5,462 nt of DNA from Flavobacteriales bacterium (GTDB taxonomy: Bacteria > Bacteroidota > Bacteroidia > DT-38): contig JABSPR010000060.1 in assembly GCA_013214975.1 (NCBI GenBank), forward strand, positions 1-5,462. The letters run 5' to 3'. Each line of letters opens with the position of its first letter. Positions within the stretch are counted from its first letter, which is position 1. Both the position numbers and the translations under genes were made by a program. The notes under the pieces are model-generated. The model had not been told where the DNA came from, did not search any database, and was given only the letters and a program-made list of their open reading frames with translations. Below are positions 1-5,462 of this stretch, piece by piece.

Positions 1-1
1 C

Positions 2-403
2 TATCCATTCGTTAATTCTTGGATTGAAAAAATTAGAATGGATACCAAGGGCTTTAAAATTTTTAAAGCTCTCACCATCGCAATTGTTGTATTTGGTATT
101 TCTACGTCGGCTTACCAAACAACTAAAGTTGGAAGAGACAAAGCGATGATCCATGATTGTAGAGCTGTGCTGGGTTATATTGGGAATGATTCCATAATAA
201 ATATTTGTCCGAAATTATATTCTAGATGGAGTTTACACGGGTACTTTTCTCGCTATGCAAACGTGAGTTTAGAGAGAGATATCGATAAAGGGATCTACAA
301 ATATTACCTTGCTATTGATGCATGTAATAAAGAATACTTGGAAGAGAATTATAATCTTGTTCCTCTCGAAATGAAAAAGTTTACGCTTTACGAATTAAAG
401 TAA
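2..403 (+). CDS. C-terminal end of a membrane protein (5' end outside the window)
   Basis: The frame is open from base 2 to the TAA at 401-403. The first in-window ATG is at 38, but codons before it (reading ...NSWIEKIR) are also open, so this is most likely the end of a longer gene rather than a 121-residue protein. Counted from that ATG, residues 11-26 form one hydrophobic membrane segment (ALTIAIVVFGISTSAY) preceded by lysines. A soluble tail of about 95 residues follows, probably outside the cytoplasm, with cysteines at 41, 57 and 96 and a motif ICPKLYSRW at 56-64. A last membrane helix followed by a soluble tail is common in polytopic envelope glycosyltransferases and polymerases. The facing gene on the other strand ends the same way, which hints at a polysaccharide locus, but I do not recognise the family. 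No ribosome binding site precedes the ATG at 38. A true short protein starting there cannot be excluded. Confidence 0.6.
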   Translation, partial: YPFVNSWIEKIRMDTKGFKIFKALTIAIVVFGISTSAYQTTKVGRDKAMIHDCRAVLGYIGNDSIINICPKLYSRWSLHGYFSRYANVSLERDIDKGIYKYYLAIDACNKEYLEENYNLVPLEMKKFTLYELK

Positions 404-440
404 AGTGAGGAGGATTTTTTTTAGCAGTCTCAATTAATTA

Positions 441-656
441 TTAAGGCCTTGGGTTAATTTCAAATACCCATCCCGAAGGATAGATAGGTACCTTAAGAGT
501 CTCGTTTAATTTACCCGATCTAATATCATCAATCTTGTCAGAATTCTTAATCCATTCACGATCAACACCTAGTGGGGTATTGAAAAAGCGATTCTTGTTC
601 AAAAAGAGGGAAACTACCAGTAAACAAGTTAAAATGGTTCCCTTAACCCATATGTT
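441..656 (-). pseudogene. Displaced C-terminal part of the putative glycosyltransferase (-1 frame)
   Basis: After the coding-strand A6 run (complement of 655-660), the -1 frame stays open for 71 codons to the TAA at 441-443. It begins NIWVKG, continues with a clean hydrophobic helix (TILTCLLVVSLFL) and ends with a charged tail that includes REWIKNSD and VPIYPSGW. This is what a polytopic transferase should have after its penultimate helix. The annotated zero frame instead stops after eight residues. Adding one A to the run (A6 to A7) joins the two parts as ...SLQK-NIWVKG..., giving 623 residues. The frame has a TTG at 732-734 that a gene caller could use as a start, but residues encoded upstream of about 656 in that frame are a shadow of the main gene. 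I read it as the broken 3' end of one gene. A sequencing error or ribosomal slippage on AAA-AAA are alternatives. Confidence 0.7.
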
Positions 657-2311
657 TTTTGAAGTGATACTATCCAAACCCAGCAGAGATATCCGAAAAA
701 TGGGAGTAGAAAAGCATATCTGAATTTCCACCAACGTTCGTTATAATCTAAAAAGTGGAGTAATACCTCAATATTTGCAACTCGAGCCATTGAAATCATT
801 ACAGGTACTAGAGTTATAATACCCAGTAGGGATAGAATAAGAATATTCTTGTTATTCCATTTTGTATAAATGAAGTAGCCCAAACCGGCCGTAATTAATG
901 TGCTAAGGACTATAAAGAAGGAAGAGGAATGGATTAATTGGAAAGTAAGCTTATCCCCTAATATCGGAGCAATTATTAAATGGCTTGAAAAATTAATGTA
1001 CCAAACTTCAAGATGAATAAGGCTCAATGATAAAGAAGATTGTTGATCTCGGATTATTGCATTTAGAATGGAAAAGAGAATAATTAAATTTAGGATGATG
1101 ATTTCACCTATGTAAAATGTAATTTTCTTTTTCTGAGTCAGTTTTAAAATTATTCTTAATAAGAAAACAGGCAATAAAACTAGCACTGCTCCTTCAGAAG
1201 AAATACATAAAAAAGCGACAAGTAAATCTGTGATTGAATATTTACTTTCAATGCTTTTTAGCGATAGTAAACCTAAGTATGCCAACAATAGCCAATGTAA
1301 ATTGCATAGGTTTCCAACAACTGAATTAACCCCAGGTGTAAAACACCACAATAATATTAATATGAATTTAATCCAATCATCTTTAATAATCCAATTGTAT
1401 TCTTTGCGCAATATTTCGCATAAGAGGTATGCATATGCTAAATAGCAGGAAATAGTAATTAAGAAGGGTGTAAAAAGGGCAGGTAAATAAGAAAATAGCT
1501 GGGTTAATAAACGGGGCAACGTGTGGTAATAGCCAGCATACGATTCAAATATAGCAACTGGTCCCATTTGGAAATATTCTTGTAAGAAAACCCTGCCATC
1601 TTCTGCCCATATATCGGAGAAATAGATTTTGGAAATACCTCTTAAGAAAAGGATTGTGAAAGCCAACAGAAACCACTGGAAGTGTTTAATGTTTTCTATT
1701 GCTTTGGTTTTTAATAGAACCTTGCTCAAGGGGTGAAAGCTGAAACAGCTAAAGAGAAAAACACCCAAAAGGAATAAATTTAAAATGGAGAAAAGTGATT
1801 CTTTTACTTTTCTTATAGAAAAATGAGCTGGTATGTTTTTAACCGTAAAGTAGGGGTCATAAGTGTTGTCAACGGTATGTGCATGTGTAATGTTAATGCT
1901 ATCCAAAGTAGTATGCTTGTTTGGTATAAGAAATCTAGAAGATTGATGGTTGAATAGTTCAATCTCTTCATTGTTATCCTTGAGAACAATAGAATTGAAA
2001 TTAATTGGGTGCTGTTTATTATTACTACTGTAGTCTAACCTTAGTTTTTTAAACGGAGGTAAATTGAACTTTAATTTCTGGTTCTCGGTCCCACCTTTAA
2101 TTTTAACTGATTGTGATTTGTTTTCAGAAAAATCTTCATCTGTATCAGTGGTGTAAAACACTTGAAAGACATCGTTTAAATCATAAGATGCTTTTATAGA
2201 AAGCGAAATAGGCCAGTCAGCATTAGAGACATTCGATTGTAAATTCTGATATGCCGGGAAACAAAGTAATGAGACAGTAACTATTGTTAAAATATAGGAA
2301 CGGAATTTCAT
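629..2311 (-). CDS. Putative GT-C type membrane glycosyltransferase, C-terminus frameshifted
   Basis: This 560-residue polytopic inner-membrane protein has an N-terminal helix (5-22), then a soluble, probably periplasmic domain (about 30-165) with a beta-sandwich look (DVFQVFYTT at 47-55, LRLDY at 90-94). Roughly ten further hydrophobic segments follow from residue 171. The first loop after the third helix carries WAEDG (235-239), and YAGYYHTLPRL (258-268) comes soon after. An acidic motif in the first outer loop is where GT-C enzymes, which use lipid-phosphate sugars, place their catalytic Asp/Glu. I infer a role in O-antigen, exopolysaccharide or teichoic-like glycan decoration; donor and acceptor are unknown. 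The start at 2311 follows an A-rich leader, usual for Bacteroidetes. The final eight residues (TYGLREPF) look like out-of-frame read-through. The natural C-terminus continues in the -1 frame to 441, which would give 623 residues. The family is inferred from motifs only and could be another polytopic transferase or an uncharacterised DUF. Confidence 0.7.
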   Translation of the reverse strand: MKFRSYILTIVTVSLLCFPAYQNLQSNVSNADWPISLSIKASYDLNDVFQVFYTTDTDEDFSENKSQSVKIKGGTENQKLKFNLPPFKKLRLDYSSNNKQHPINFNSIVLKDNNEEIELFNHQSSRFLIPNKHTTLDSINITHAHTVDNTYDPYFTVKNIPAHFSIRKVKESLFSILNLFLLGVFLFSCFSFHPLSKVLLKTKAIENIKHFQWFLLAFTILFLRGISKIYFSDIWAEDGRVFLQEYFQMGPVAIFESYAGYYHTLPRLLTQLFSYLPALFTPFLITISCYLAYAYLLCEILRKEYNWIIKDDWIKFILILLWCFTPGVNSVVGNLCNLHWLLLAYLGLLSLKSIESKYSITDLLVAFLCISSEGAVLVLLPVFLLRIILKLTQKKKITFYIGEIIILNLIILFSILNAIIRDQQSSLSLSLIHLEVWYINFSSHLIIAPILGDKLTFQLIHSSSFFIVLSTLITAGLGYFIYTKWNNKNILILSLLGIITLVPVMISMARVANIEVLLHFLDYNERWWKFRYAFLLPFFGYLCWVWIVSLQKTYGLREPF

Positions 2312-2591
2312 TTTATTCTTTAAATCATCATCCTATATTGAATTACTAATTAGTTAAAACGCTCAGCTAAGATATGTTTTTATGTTGCTCTAATAGAACA
2401 CTTCAAACATTATCTCATAGACTTACTTTACTCAAGAATAAACCTTGACCTATTGAAGGAAATAGGGCGAAATTGTGATTTAACAGTCTAATCAGTCAAC
2501 TTTTTTCAGGACAAGACAGTTGTTTATTTATAATAGTCGTCATAAGAATAGTTACTCATTATCATTGGGCAAGTGGAAACACATATCCTAA
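2312..2591. other. Gene-free stretch upstream of the glycosyltransferase gene
   Basis: I see no gene here. Short frames on both strands have no recognisable protein motif. The part next to 2311 should hold the leader and promoter of the - strand gene. A stretch at 2493-2520 (CAGTCAAC, a T6 run, CAGGACAAGACAGT) stands out as a non-random-looking block with several CAGT repeats. It might be a leftover mobile-element end, but I see no transposase fragment next to it. Confidence 0.5.
2404..2435 (-). promoter_or_regulatory. Possible Bacteroidetes-type promoter for the glycosyltransferase gene
   Basis: On the - strand a TTG (complement of 2433-2435) is followed, after 20 bases, by TAATGTTTG (complement of 2404-2412). 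This resembles the Bacteroidetes pattern of a -33 TTTG/TTG box and a -7 TAnnTTTG box, but with one extra base between TA and TTTG. The transcript would start near 2398 and leave a leader of almost 90 bases before the ATG at 2311. The match is weak, and AT-rich DNA yields such matches by chance. Confidence 0.25.
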
Positions 2592-2747
2592 GACCACTGT
2601 ATTGTTGTGGCCAGTCGGATACCGTCCAAAAAAGTATGGCTCAAAGATTCAATACATCAATTTGAACTAGCTGGTGAATCTGGTGTGTGTTTTATTGAAA
2701 TTACTTCTGGAGAGTTTAAACAGCAGTATAAAGTAATTAAGGAGTAG
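2592..2747 (+). pseudogene. Remnant of a T9SS C-terminal sorting domain (+ strand)
   Basis: The frame is open from just after a TAA (2589-2591) to the TAG at 2745-2747 and has no usable start codon. Its last 25 or so residues, with LAGESGVCFIEITSG followed by FKQQYKVIKE at the very end, match the closing beta strands of type A T9SS sorting domains. These usually read like GxxGvYfvkixxg...kviK-stop. Such domains send secreted Bacteroidetes proteins through the type IX system and are cleaved off at the surface. The usual GVY tyrosine is a cysteine here, a single-base change that fits decay. The front half of the domain, including the YPNP motif, is not visible in any frame upstream, so the gene body has been lost or scrambled before about 2630. 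It points tail-to-tail at the - strand remnant 143 bp away. Confidence 0.5.
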
Positions 2748-2890
2748 CGGAGTCGATGGCAAAAGAAAAAGGGTCTCAGACAGCCATGGCCCCCAATCAT
2801 AGGTCATAATATTTATTGTTATGCCCCATATTAGTTAATACAAATCTGAATTACTATTTCATAAATAAGCAAACTGCTTTGGAAATACAG
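2748..2890. other. Spacer between two converging gene remnants
   Basis: These 143 bases separate the stop codons of the two sorting-domain remnants. Nothing coding is visible. There is a perfect 8-bp palindrome GCCATGGC at 2783-2790, but no stem-loop with a T-run that would serve as a terminator for either remnant. Confidence 0.4.
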
Positions 2891-3220
2891 CTATTTTTTC
2901 ACGAGAGCATGTTGAATAATTATTTGCTTCGCGATCACTTTATCATCTTTTTTGATCCTCATAATATAGACACCCTCTTCAACATCAGAAATATCAATTC
3001 TCGCAATTTTTGACAGGTTTTGAAATCTTTTCACTTGTTTTCCTAACATGTTGACAATATGTATTTCATGATTTCCCTCGGTTTTAAAACGAATGGTTAT
3101 TACCGTATTTACTGGATTAGGGTAAATTTCTATACGTTCAATAATGGTATTAATGGCTCCAATAGGATTTGAGATTATTAATGAATAATTAATATCTTCG
3201 TAGAACCCTTTATTGGGTGT
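2891..3220 (-). pseudogene. Truncated T9SS cargo gene: type A sorting domain only
   Basis: Reading the - strand from 3220 to the TAG at 2891-2893 gives 109 open codons. The sequence carries the hallmarks of a type A T9SS sorting domain in order: ERIEIYPNPVNT, then HEIHIVNMLGKQV (the usual 'vyNmlGqkV' strand), then ISDVEEGVYIMRIKKD, then AKQIIIQ close to the C-terminus. The domain is complete over about 75 residues and directs proteins across the outer membrane. What is missing is the cargo. Upstream the frame meets a TAA at 3221-3223, and no ATG precedes the domain in frame (the only early Met is inside NMLG). The abiEi start lies 25 bp beyond that stop on the opposite strand. I infer that the 5' part was removed or displaced when the AbiE module arrived. 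It could be expressed only if a rare non-ATG start is used, which I consider unlikely. Confidence 0.75.
3205..3218. promoter_or_regulatory. Short inverted repeat upstream of abiEi, candidate operator
   Basis: ACCC-TTTATT-GGGT forms a dyad with perfect 4-bp arms, centred about 35 bp before the abiEi ATG. AbiEi proteins of other bacteria repress their own operon by binding inverted repeats in the promoter, so the position fits. The arms are short and there is only one copy, so chance cannot be excluded. Confidence 0.25.
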
Positions 3221-3245
3221 TTAGCAGATATTTATTGTCTATAAT

Positions 3246-4055
3246 ATGCAAAATAAGTTAGATCAAGACATCTTAAAGAGATTTTCTCTTAATGAAATCT
3301 TATGTTTTTCATTAGAAGACGTAGCATTAGAATATCCATCTAAAACTAAAAAGTACCTAACAAAGGTCCTTGGAAAGATGGTAACAGAAGGGATATTGAT
3401 GAGACTAAAAAAGGGGTTGTATCATATTGTTCCCTTAAACGAGGATGTTAGTCATTTCATTCCTGATTGGCATCTGGTAGCCAAATATTTGATGAGCAAT
3501 AAAAAATACTACATAGGGTACTATTCAGCCATGCAAATACACGGACTTATTACACAGCCTAGTCTGAAAGAAATTATAGTTACTAATGTTCAGGTTAAGC
3601 CTAATAAATTTTTTATTAAGAATACTGAATTTCAGTTTGTGCATCATATTGAAAAGAGATTCTTTGGTTTTGAAAATGTTTGGATAGATGATTACAACAA
3701 GGTAAAGTGTAGCGATCTTGAAAAAACACTGGCTGATGTATTGAGCAAGCCTCATTATGGTGGTGGAATGGTTGAAATAGGAAAAGCTATTTACGAAACG
3801 AAGGAAAAAATAAGCAAAGACAAGTTGTTTAATTATTTAGAACAGCAAGAAAGTAACGCTGCGATAAAGCGGTATTTGTTTTTGTGTGATCTACTAGACA
3901 TGTGGACAGCCTACCATGAAGGAATGCTACTTAAAATAGGAACTTCAATATCTGTGTTTGACACTACTGCACCAGACGAAGGTAAGGCCAATCACAAATT
4001 TGGTCTGAGAATAAATATTGATCCTAAGGACATTAGAGAAGCCATTTATACATGA
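3246..4055 (+). CDS. abiEi: AbiEi-family antitoxin (winged-helix repressor of the AbiE toxin-antitoxin operon)
   Basis: This 269-residue cytoplasmic protein has the AbiEi layout. Residues 1-63 form a winged-helix DNA-binding domain whose wing reads LMRLKKGLYHIVP (51-63). The conserved YIGYYSAMQIHGL follows at 89-101, then SDLEKTLADVLSKPHYGGG at 156-174, and a helical C-terminal part to residue 269. In the family, the N-terminal domain represses the operon and the C-terminal domain gives antitoxicity without stable contact with the toxin (type IV toxin-antitoxin, first known as phage abortive infection). The toxin gene follows with an ATGA overlap, so the two are translationally coupled. The ATG at 3246 is the first in frame and starts directly before the wing domain. 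No Shine-Dalgarno is present, as usual in Bacteroidetes. No frameshift or missing block is seen. Family assignment is strong; phage defence versus plasmid or island maintenance is not decided by sequence. Confidence 0.9.
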   Translation: MQNKLDQDILKRFSLNEILCFSLEDVALEYPSKTKKYLTKVLGKMVTEGILMRLKKGLYHIVPLNEDVSHFIPDWHLVAKYLMSNKKYYIGYYSAMQIHGLITQPSLKEIIVTNVQVKPNKFFIKNTEFQFVHHIEKRFFGFENVWIDDYNKVKCSDLEKTLADVLSKPHYGGGMVEIGKAIYETKEKISKDKLFNYLEQQESNAAIKRYLFLCDLLDMWTAYHEGMLLKIGTSISVFDTTAPDEGKANHKFGLRINIDPKDIREAIYT

Positions 4056-4867
4056 TACAACCAAAAGAGTTAAGCAAAATTTCAAATATTGTTGGCGTAA
4101 GACCTCAGCAAATAGAAAAAGACTATGTCGTTTCTTGGCTATTATGGGGAATAGCTCAAAATGATCTGCTGAAACAAAATCTAATTTTTAAGGGAGGAAC
4201 TTGTATTAAAAAAATACACATTGAAGATTATAGGTATTCTGAAGATATGGATTTTACACTTCAGGATGATTCCATTCTTGATGAAGTCATATATGCTGAA
4301 TTTGACAACATTTTCGGATTAATTTCAAGAGAAACAAGGATGAAATTTAACATTACTGAAGAATCAAAGGGAATCCATCCAGCAAGTGGGAGCATTAAGT
4401 TTTATGTTAATTATGTGGGGCCTTTAGGAGGGAATGGAGATCATGTAAAGCTGGATATCACTAGGGGTGAGCAACTTGAGTATGAACCAATAAATGGTAA
4501 AATACTTCAAATATATTCTGACATAGAAGATGAATTTATCATTAGGAGTTACGGATTAGAAGAAGTGGTAATTGAAAAGATGGCTGCCCTAATGGGAAGA
4601 ACAGAACCTAGGGACTTATATGATTTTGATTATCTCACTAACATCGAACAGATTGAAATTCAAGATGTATATTATGAATTCGAACGAAAGGTCAATCATA
4701 AAGGATTGGATCCCAATAATTTCGTTGACAAGGTATCTAGTAAAGAAATCTTATTTCAAAAGTTATGGAATAAACGCCTAGAGCATCAAATTAAGGATTT
4801 ATCAAAATTCAAAGACGTCTGGCGAAATCTAGGCAAGCAGTTCAGAAAAATTAATGGGTTGACGTAA
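4052..4867 (+). CDS. abiEii: AbiEii-family nucleotidyltransferase toxin
   Basis: This 271-residue DNA polymerase beta-like nucleotidyltransferase is the toxin of the AbiE pair. Visible motifs are IEKDYVVSWLL (21-31) and FKGGTCIKK (46-54), the nucleotide-binding GGT loop. SEDMDF at 63-68 carries the metal-binding aspartates D65 and D67. KLDIT at 133-137 gives the third acidic residue, D135. LEEVVIEKMAAL (169-180) and RDLYDFDYL (187-195) are the family's late motifs. All catalytic residues are present, so the enzyme should be active. Related toxins (AbiEii, MenT) transfer nucleotides, and MenT enzymes do so to tRNA acceptor ends, stopping translation; the target here is unknown. The start ATG overlaps the abiEi stop (ATGA, 4052-4055), which supports co-translation with antitoxin first. 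The length is at the short end for AbiEii proteins, which often reach about 300 residues, but no expected motif is missing. Confidence 0.9.
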   Translation: MIQPKELSKISNIVGVRPQQIEKDYVVSWLLWGIAQNDLLKQNLIFKGGTCIKKIHIEDYRYSEDMDFTLQDDSILDEVIYAEFDNIFGLISRETRMKFNITEESKGIHPASGSIKFYVNYVGPLGGNGDHVKLDITRGEQLEYEPINGKILQIYSDIEDEFIIRSYGLEEVVIEKMAALMGRTEPRDLYDFDYLTNIEQIEIQDVYYEFERKVNHKGLDPNNFVDKVSSKEILFQKLWNKRLEHQIKDLSKFKDVWRNLGKQFRKINGLT

Positions 4868-4893
4868 GCCTATTTACATGAAATGCAAAATGA

Positions 4894-4920
4894 AGCTGTG
4901 CACGGAGTAGTGTCACAGTT
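4894..4920 (+). terminator. Weak hairpin after abiEii
   Basis: CTGTGCAC (4896-4903) pairs with GTGTCACAG (4910-4918) around a six-base loop with one bulged T, and a further A-T and G-T pair extend the base. It lies 26 bp after the abiEii stop. No T-run follows, so it would be a poor intrinsic terminator; it may instead protect the transcript end or have no role. Confidence 0.3.
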
Positions 4921-5045
4921 GTATATATATAAACCTCTATATAAACAAAAAATCAAGAGCGGTGAGGAGTCGGAAATAATTCAGTGAGTTATCAACACTA
5001 AAAAAGCTTGCCAATTGTATTTTACTGAATTCCTTGTAAAAGAAG

Positions 5046-5078
5046 AAAGCCTTGATATGCTGTGATATCAAGGCTTTT
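5046..5078 (+). terminator. Strong stem-loop, likely intrinsic terminator
   Basis: AAAGCCTTGATAT (5046-5058) is perfectly complementary to ATATCAAGGCTTT (5065-5077), with the loop GCTGTG. The A-run on the left and T-run on the right are the layout of Bacteroidetes intrinsic terminators, and the symmetry would allow it to work in both directions. It sits about 180 bp after abiEii, so it would end read-through from that operon before the secreted protein gene. It may originally have belonged to a gene now lost. Confidence 0.7.
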
Positions 5079-5261
5079 CGTCTGCTCTCCCTGTTGTTAA
5101 AATATCGAACCAATTGATTGAAGATTTCCAGAATCTCTATCTACTAAAGCCTTTGATCGATGTGGATACTAGTAGGCTAGAAAGGCTTGCCAGTTAATTA
5201 CTATTGTATAGATGCCTTACTGGTATAGAACACTATAGAGACTTAACCATTTCCTATTCTC

Positions 5262-5269
5262 TATATTTG
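5262..5269 (+). promoter_or_regulatory. Bacteroidetes -7 box (TAnnTTTG) upstream of the secreted protein gene
   Basis: TATATTTG matches the Bacteroidetes housekeeping -7 consensus exactly and lies 25 bp before the ATG at 5295, giving a leader of about 20 bases. A clear -33 TTTG box is not visible at the expected distance (only TTAACC-like sequence), so the promoter is likely but unproven. Confidence 0.45.
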
Positions 5270-5294
5270 TTTATTAATCATATATCCATTTCAA

Positions 5295-5462
5295 ATGAAA
5301 TATTTCTTTTTGCTTCTTTTAGTATCTATAATCAGCGTTTCAAATGCCCAAACGTGGAATCAAATTGGTACAGATATAGACGGAGAAGCTGCTCTTGATC
5401 AGTCAGGATATTCTGTTAGTTTAAGTAGTGATGGGTTAACAGTTGCTGTTGGTGCTTTACAG
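5295..5462 (+). CDS. Start of a secreted FG-GAP-like surface protein (3' end outside the window)
   Basis: The frame is open from the ATG at 5295 to the window edge (56 codons). Residues 1-18 are a signal peptide: a lysine at position 2, a run of Phe/Leu/Val/Ile, then VSNA with cleavage expected before Q19, the NA|Q pattern typical of Bacteroidetes exported proteins. The mature start has WNQIGTDIDGEA (21-32), then SGYSVSLSSDGLTVAVGA (37-54). Repeats of the type 'sG.SVSlSsDG.tvAiGa' are common in large Bacteroidetes surface proteins that carry FG-GAP/beta-propeller-like repeats and end in a T9SS sorting domain. I infer export by Sec and then probably T9SS. The end is not in view, so the sorting domain is not shown. 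A shorter start is not needed because the signal peptide begins right at this Met. A longer overlapping frame starting at 5204 is a shadow. Confidence 0.8.
   Translation, partial: MKYFFLLLLVSIISVSNAQTWNQIGTDIDGEAALDQSGYSVSLSSDGLTVAVGALQ

Larger units (their letters stand above)
4868..5261. other. Stretch without a clear gene between abiEii and the secreted protein gene
   Basis: No gene with a start is visible. The stretch contains the weak hairpin just after abiEii and a 9-base direct repeat TATATAAAC (4926-4934 and 4938-4946). It also holds the strong hairpin at 5046-5077 and a start-less open frame (5066-5197) whose translation looks protein-like (LIEDFQNLYLLKPLIDVD in its middle). That frame overlaps the hairpin at its beginning and I cannot assign it to a family. 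Confidence 0.45.

Noticed and set aside
535..723. 62-codon + strand frame
   Set aside because: It is antisense to the transferase 3' end, which has clear membrane-protein content; this frame has no motif of its own.
1230..1445. 71-codon + strand frame
   Set aside because: It is a shadow inside the long - strand membrane protein gene.
2816..3013. 65-codon + strand frame
   Set aside because: It is antisense to the sorting-domain remnant, whose - strand translation has recognisable motifs (YPNP, NMLG, GVY).
3240..3245. TATAAT as a -10 box for abiEi
   Set aside because: It directly abuts the ATG, so transcription would begin after the start codon; Bacteroidetes also use a different consensus.
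3525..3755. 76-codon - strand frame
   Set aside because: It is a shadow of the abiEi gene, which is firmly supported by domain motifs.
4922..4946. TATATA-rich direct repeat as a CRISPR or iteron array
   Set aside because: There are only two 9-base copies of simple AT-rich sequence, without spacers or further copies.
5204..5398. 64-codon + strand frame overlapping the secreted protein start
   Set aside because: It is in a different frame from the signal peptide gene and ends in a low-quality sequence rich in arginine and serine; the 5295 start explains the region better.

Overview
The window looks like a chromosomal stretch of a marine or soil Bacteroidetes (Flavobacteriia/Cytophagia type). 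It is AT-rich and starts lack Shine-Dalgarno sequences. It carries a TAnnTTTG-type promoter candidate, a secreted protein with a signal peptide ending in NA|Q, and two C-terminal ends that read as type IX secretion (T9SS) sorting domains. This assignment comes from motifs only; no database search was possible.

Left part (1-2311): the 3' end of a membrane protein gene enters on the + strand and stops at 403. Facing it on the - strand is a long polytopic membrane protein gene (start at 2311) that resembles a GT-C type glycosyltransferase of the cell envelope. Its last transmembrane segment and tail lie in the -1 frame after an A6 run on the coding strand (655-660). The gene therefore either carries a one-base deletion or, less likely, uses frameshifting.

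Middle part (2312-3245): no intact gene. It holds two decayed, tail-to-tail ends of T9SS cargo genes: a + strand fragment ending at 2747 and a - strand fragment ending at 2891. The - strand fragment retains a nearly complete type A sorting domain, but its body is missing, cut off just before the next module.

Right part (3246-4867): a complete AbiE-type toxin-antitoxin operon. The AbiEi-like winged-helix antitoxin and the AbiEii-like nucleotidyltransferase toxin overlap by ATGA. Its 5' edge lies against the truncated sorting-domain gene, which suggests insertion or replacement in a rearrangement-prone spot. After it come about 430 bp without a clear gene, with two hairpins, one of them a perfect 13-bp stem. 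A secreted protein gene then starts at 5295 and runs out of the window; its first residues look like an FG-GAP-type Bacteroidetes surface protein.

The biology is thus envelope glycosylation on the left, a defence or stability module in a gene graveyard of secreted proteins in the middle, and another secreted protein on the right. I found no CRISPR array, rRNA, tRNA or intact transposase. The defence module belongs to a known family, so I do not claim a new system. The unusual points are the frameshifted transferase and the paired sorting-domain remnants next to the AbiE operon.
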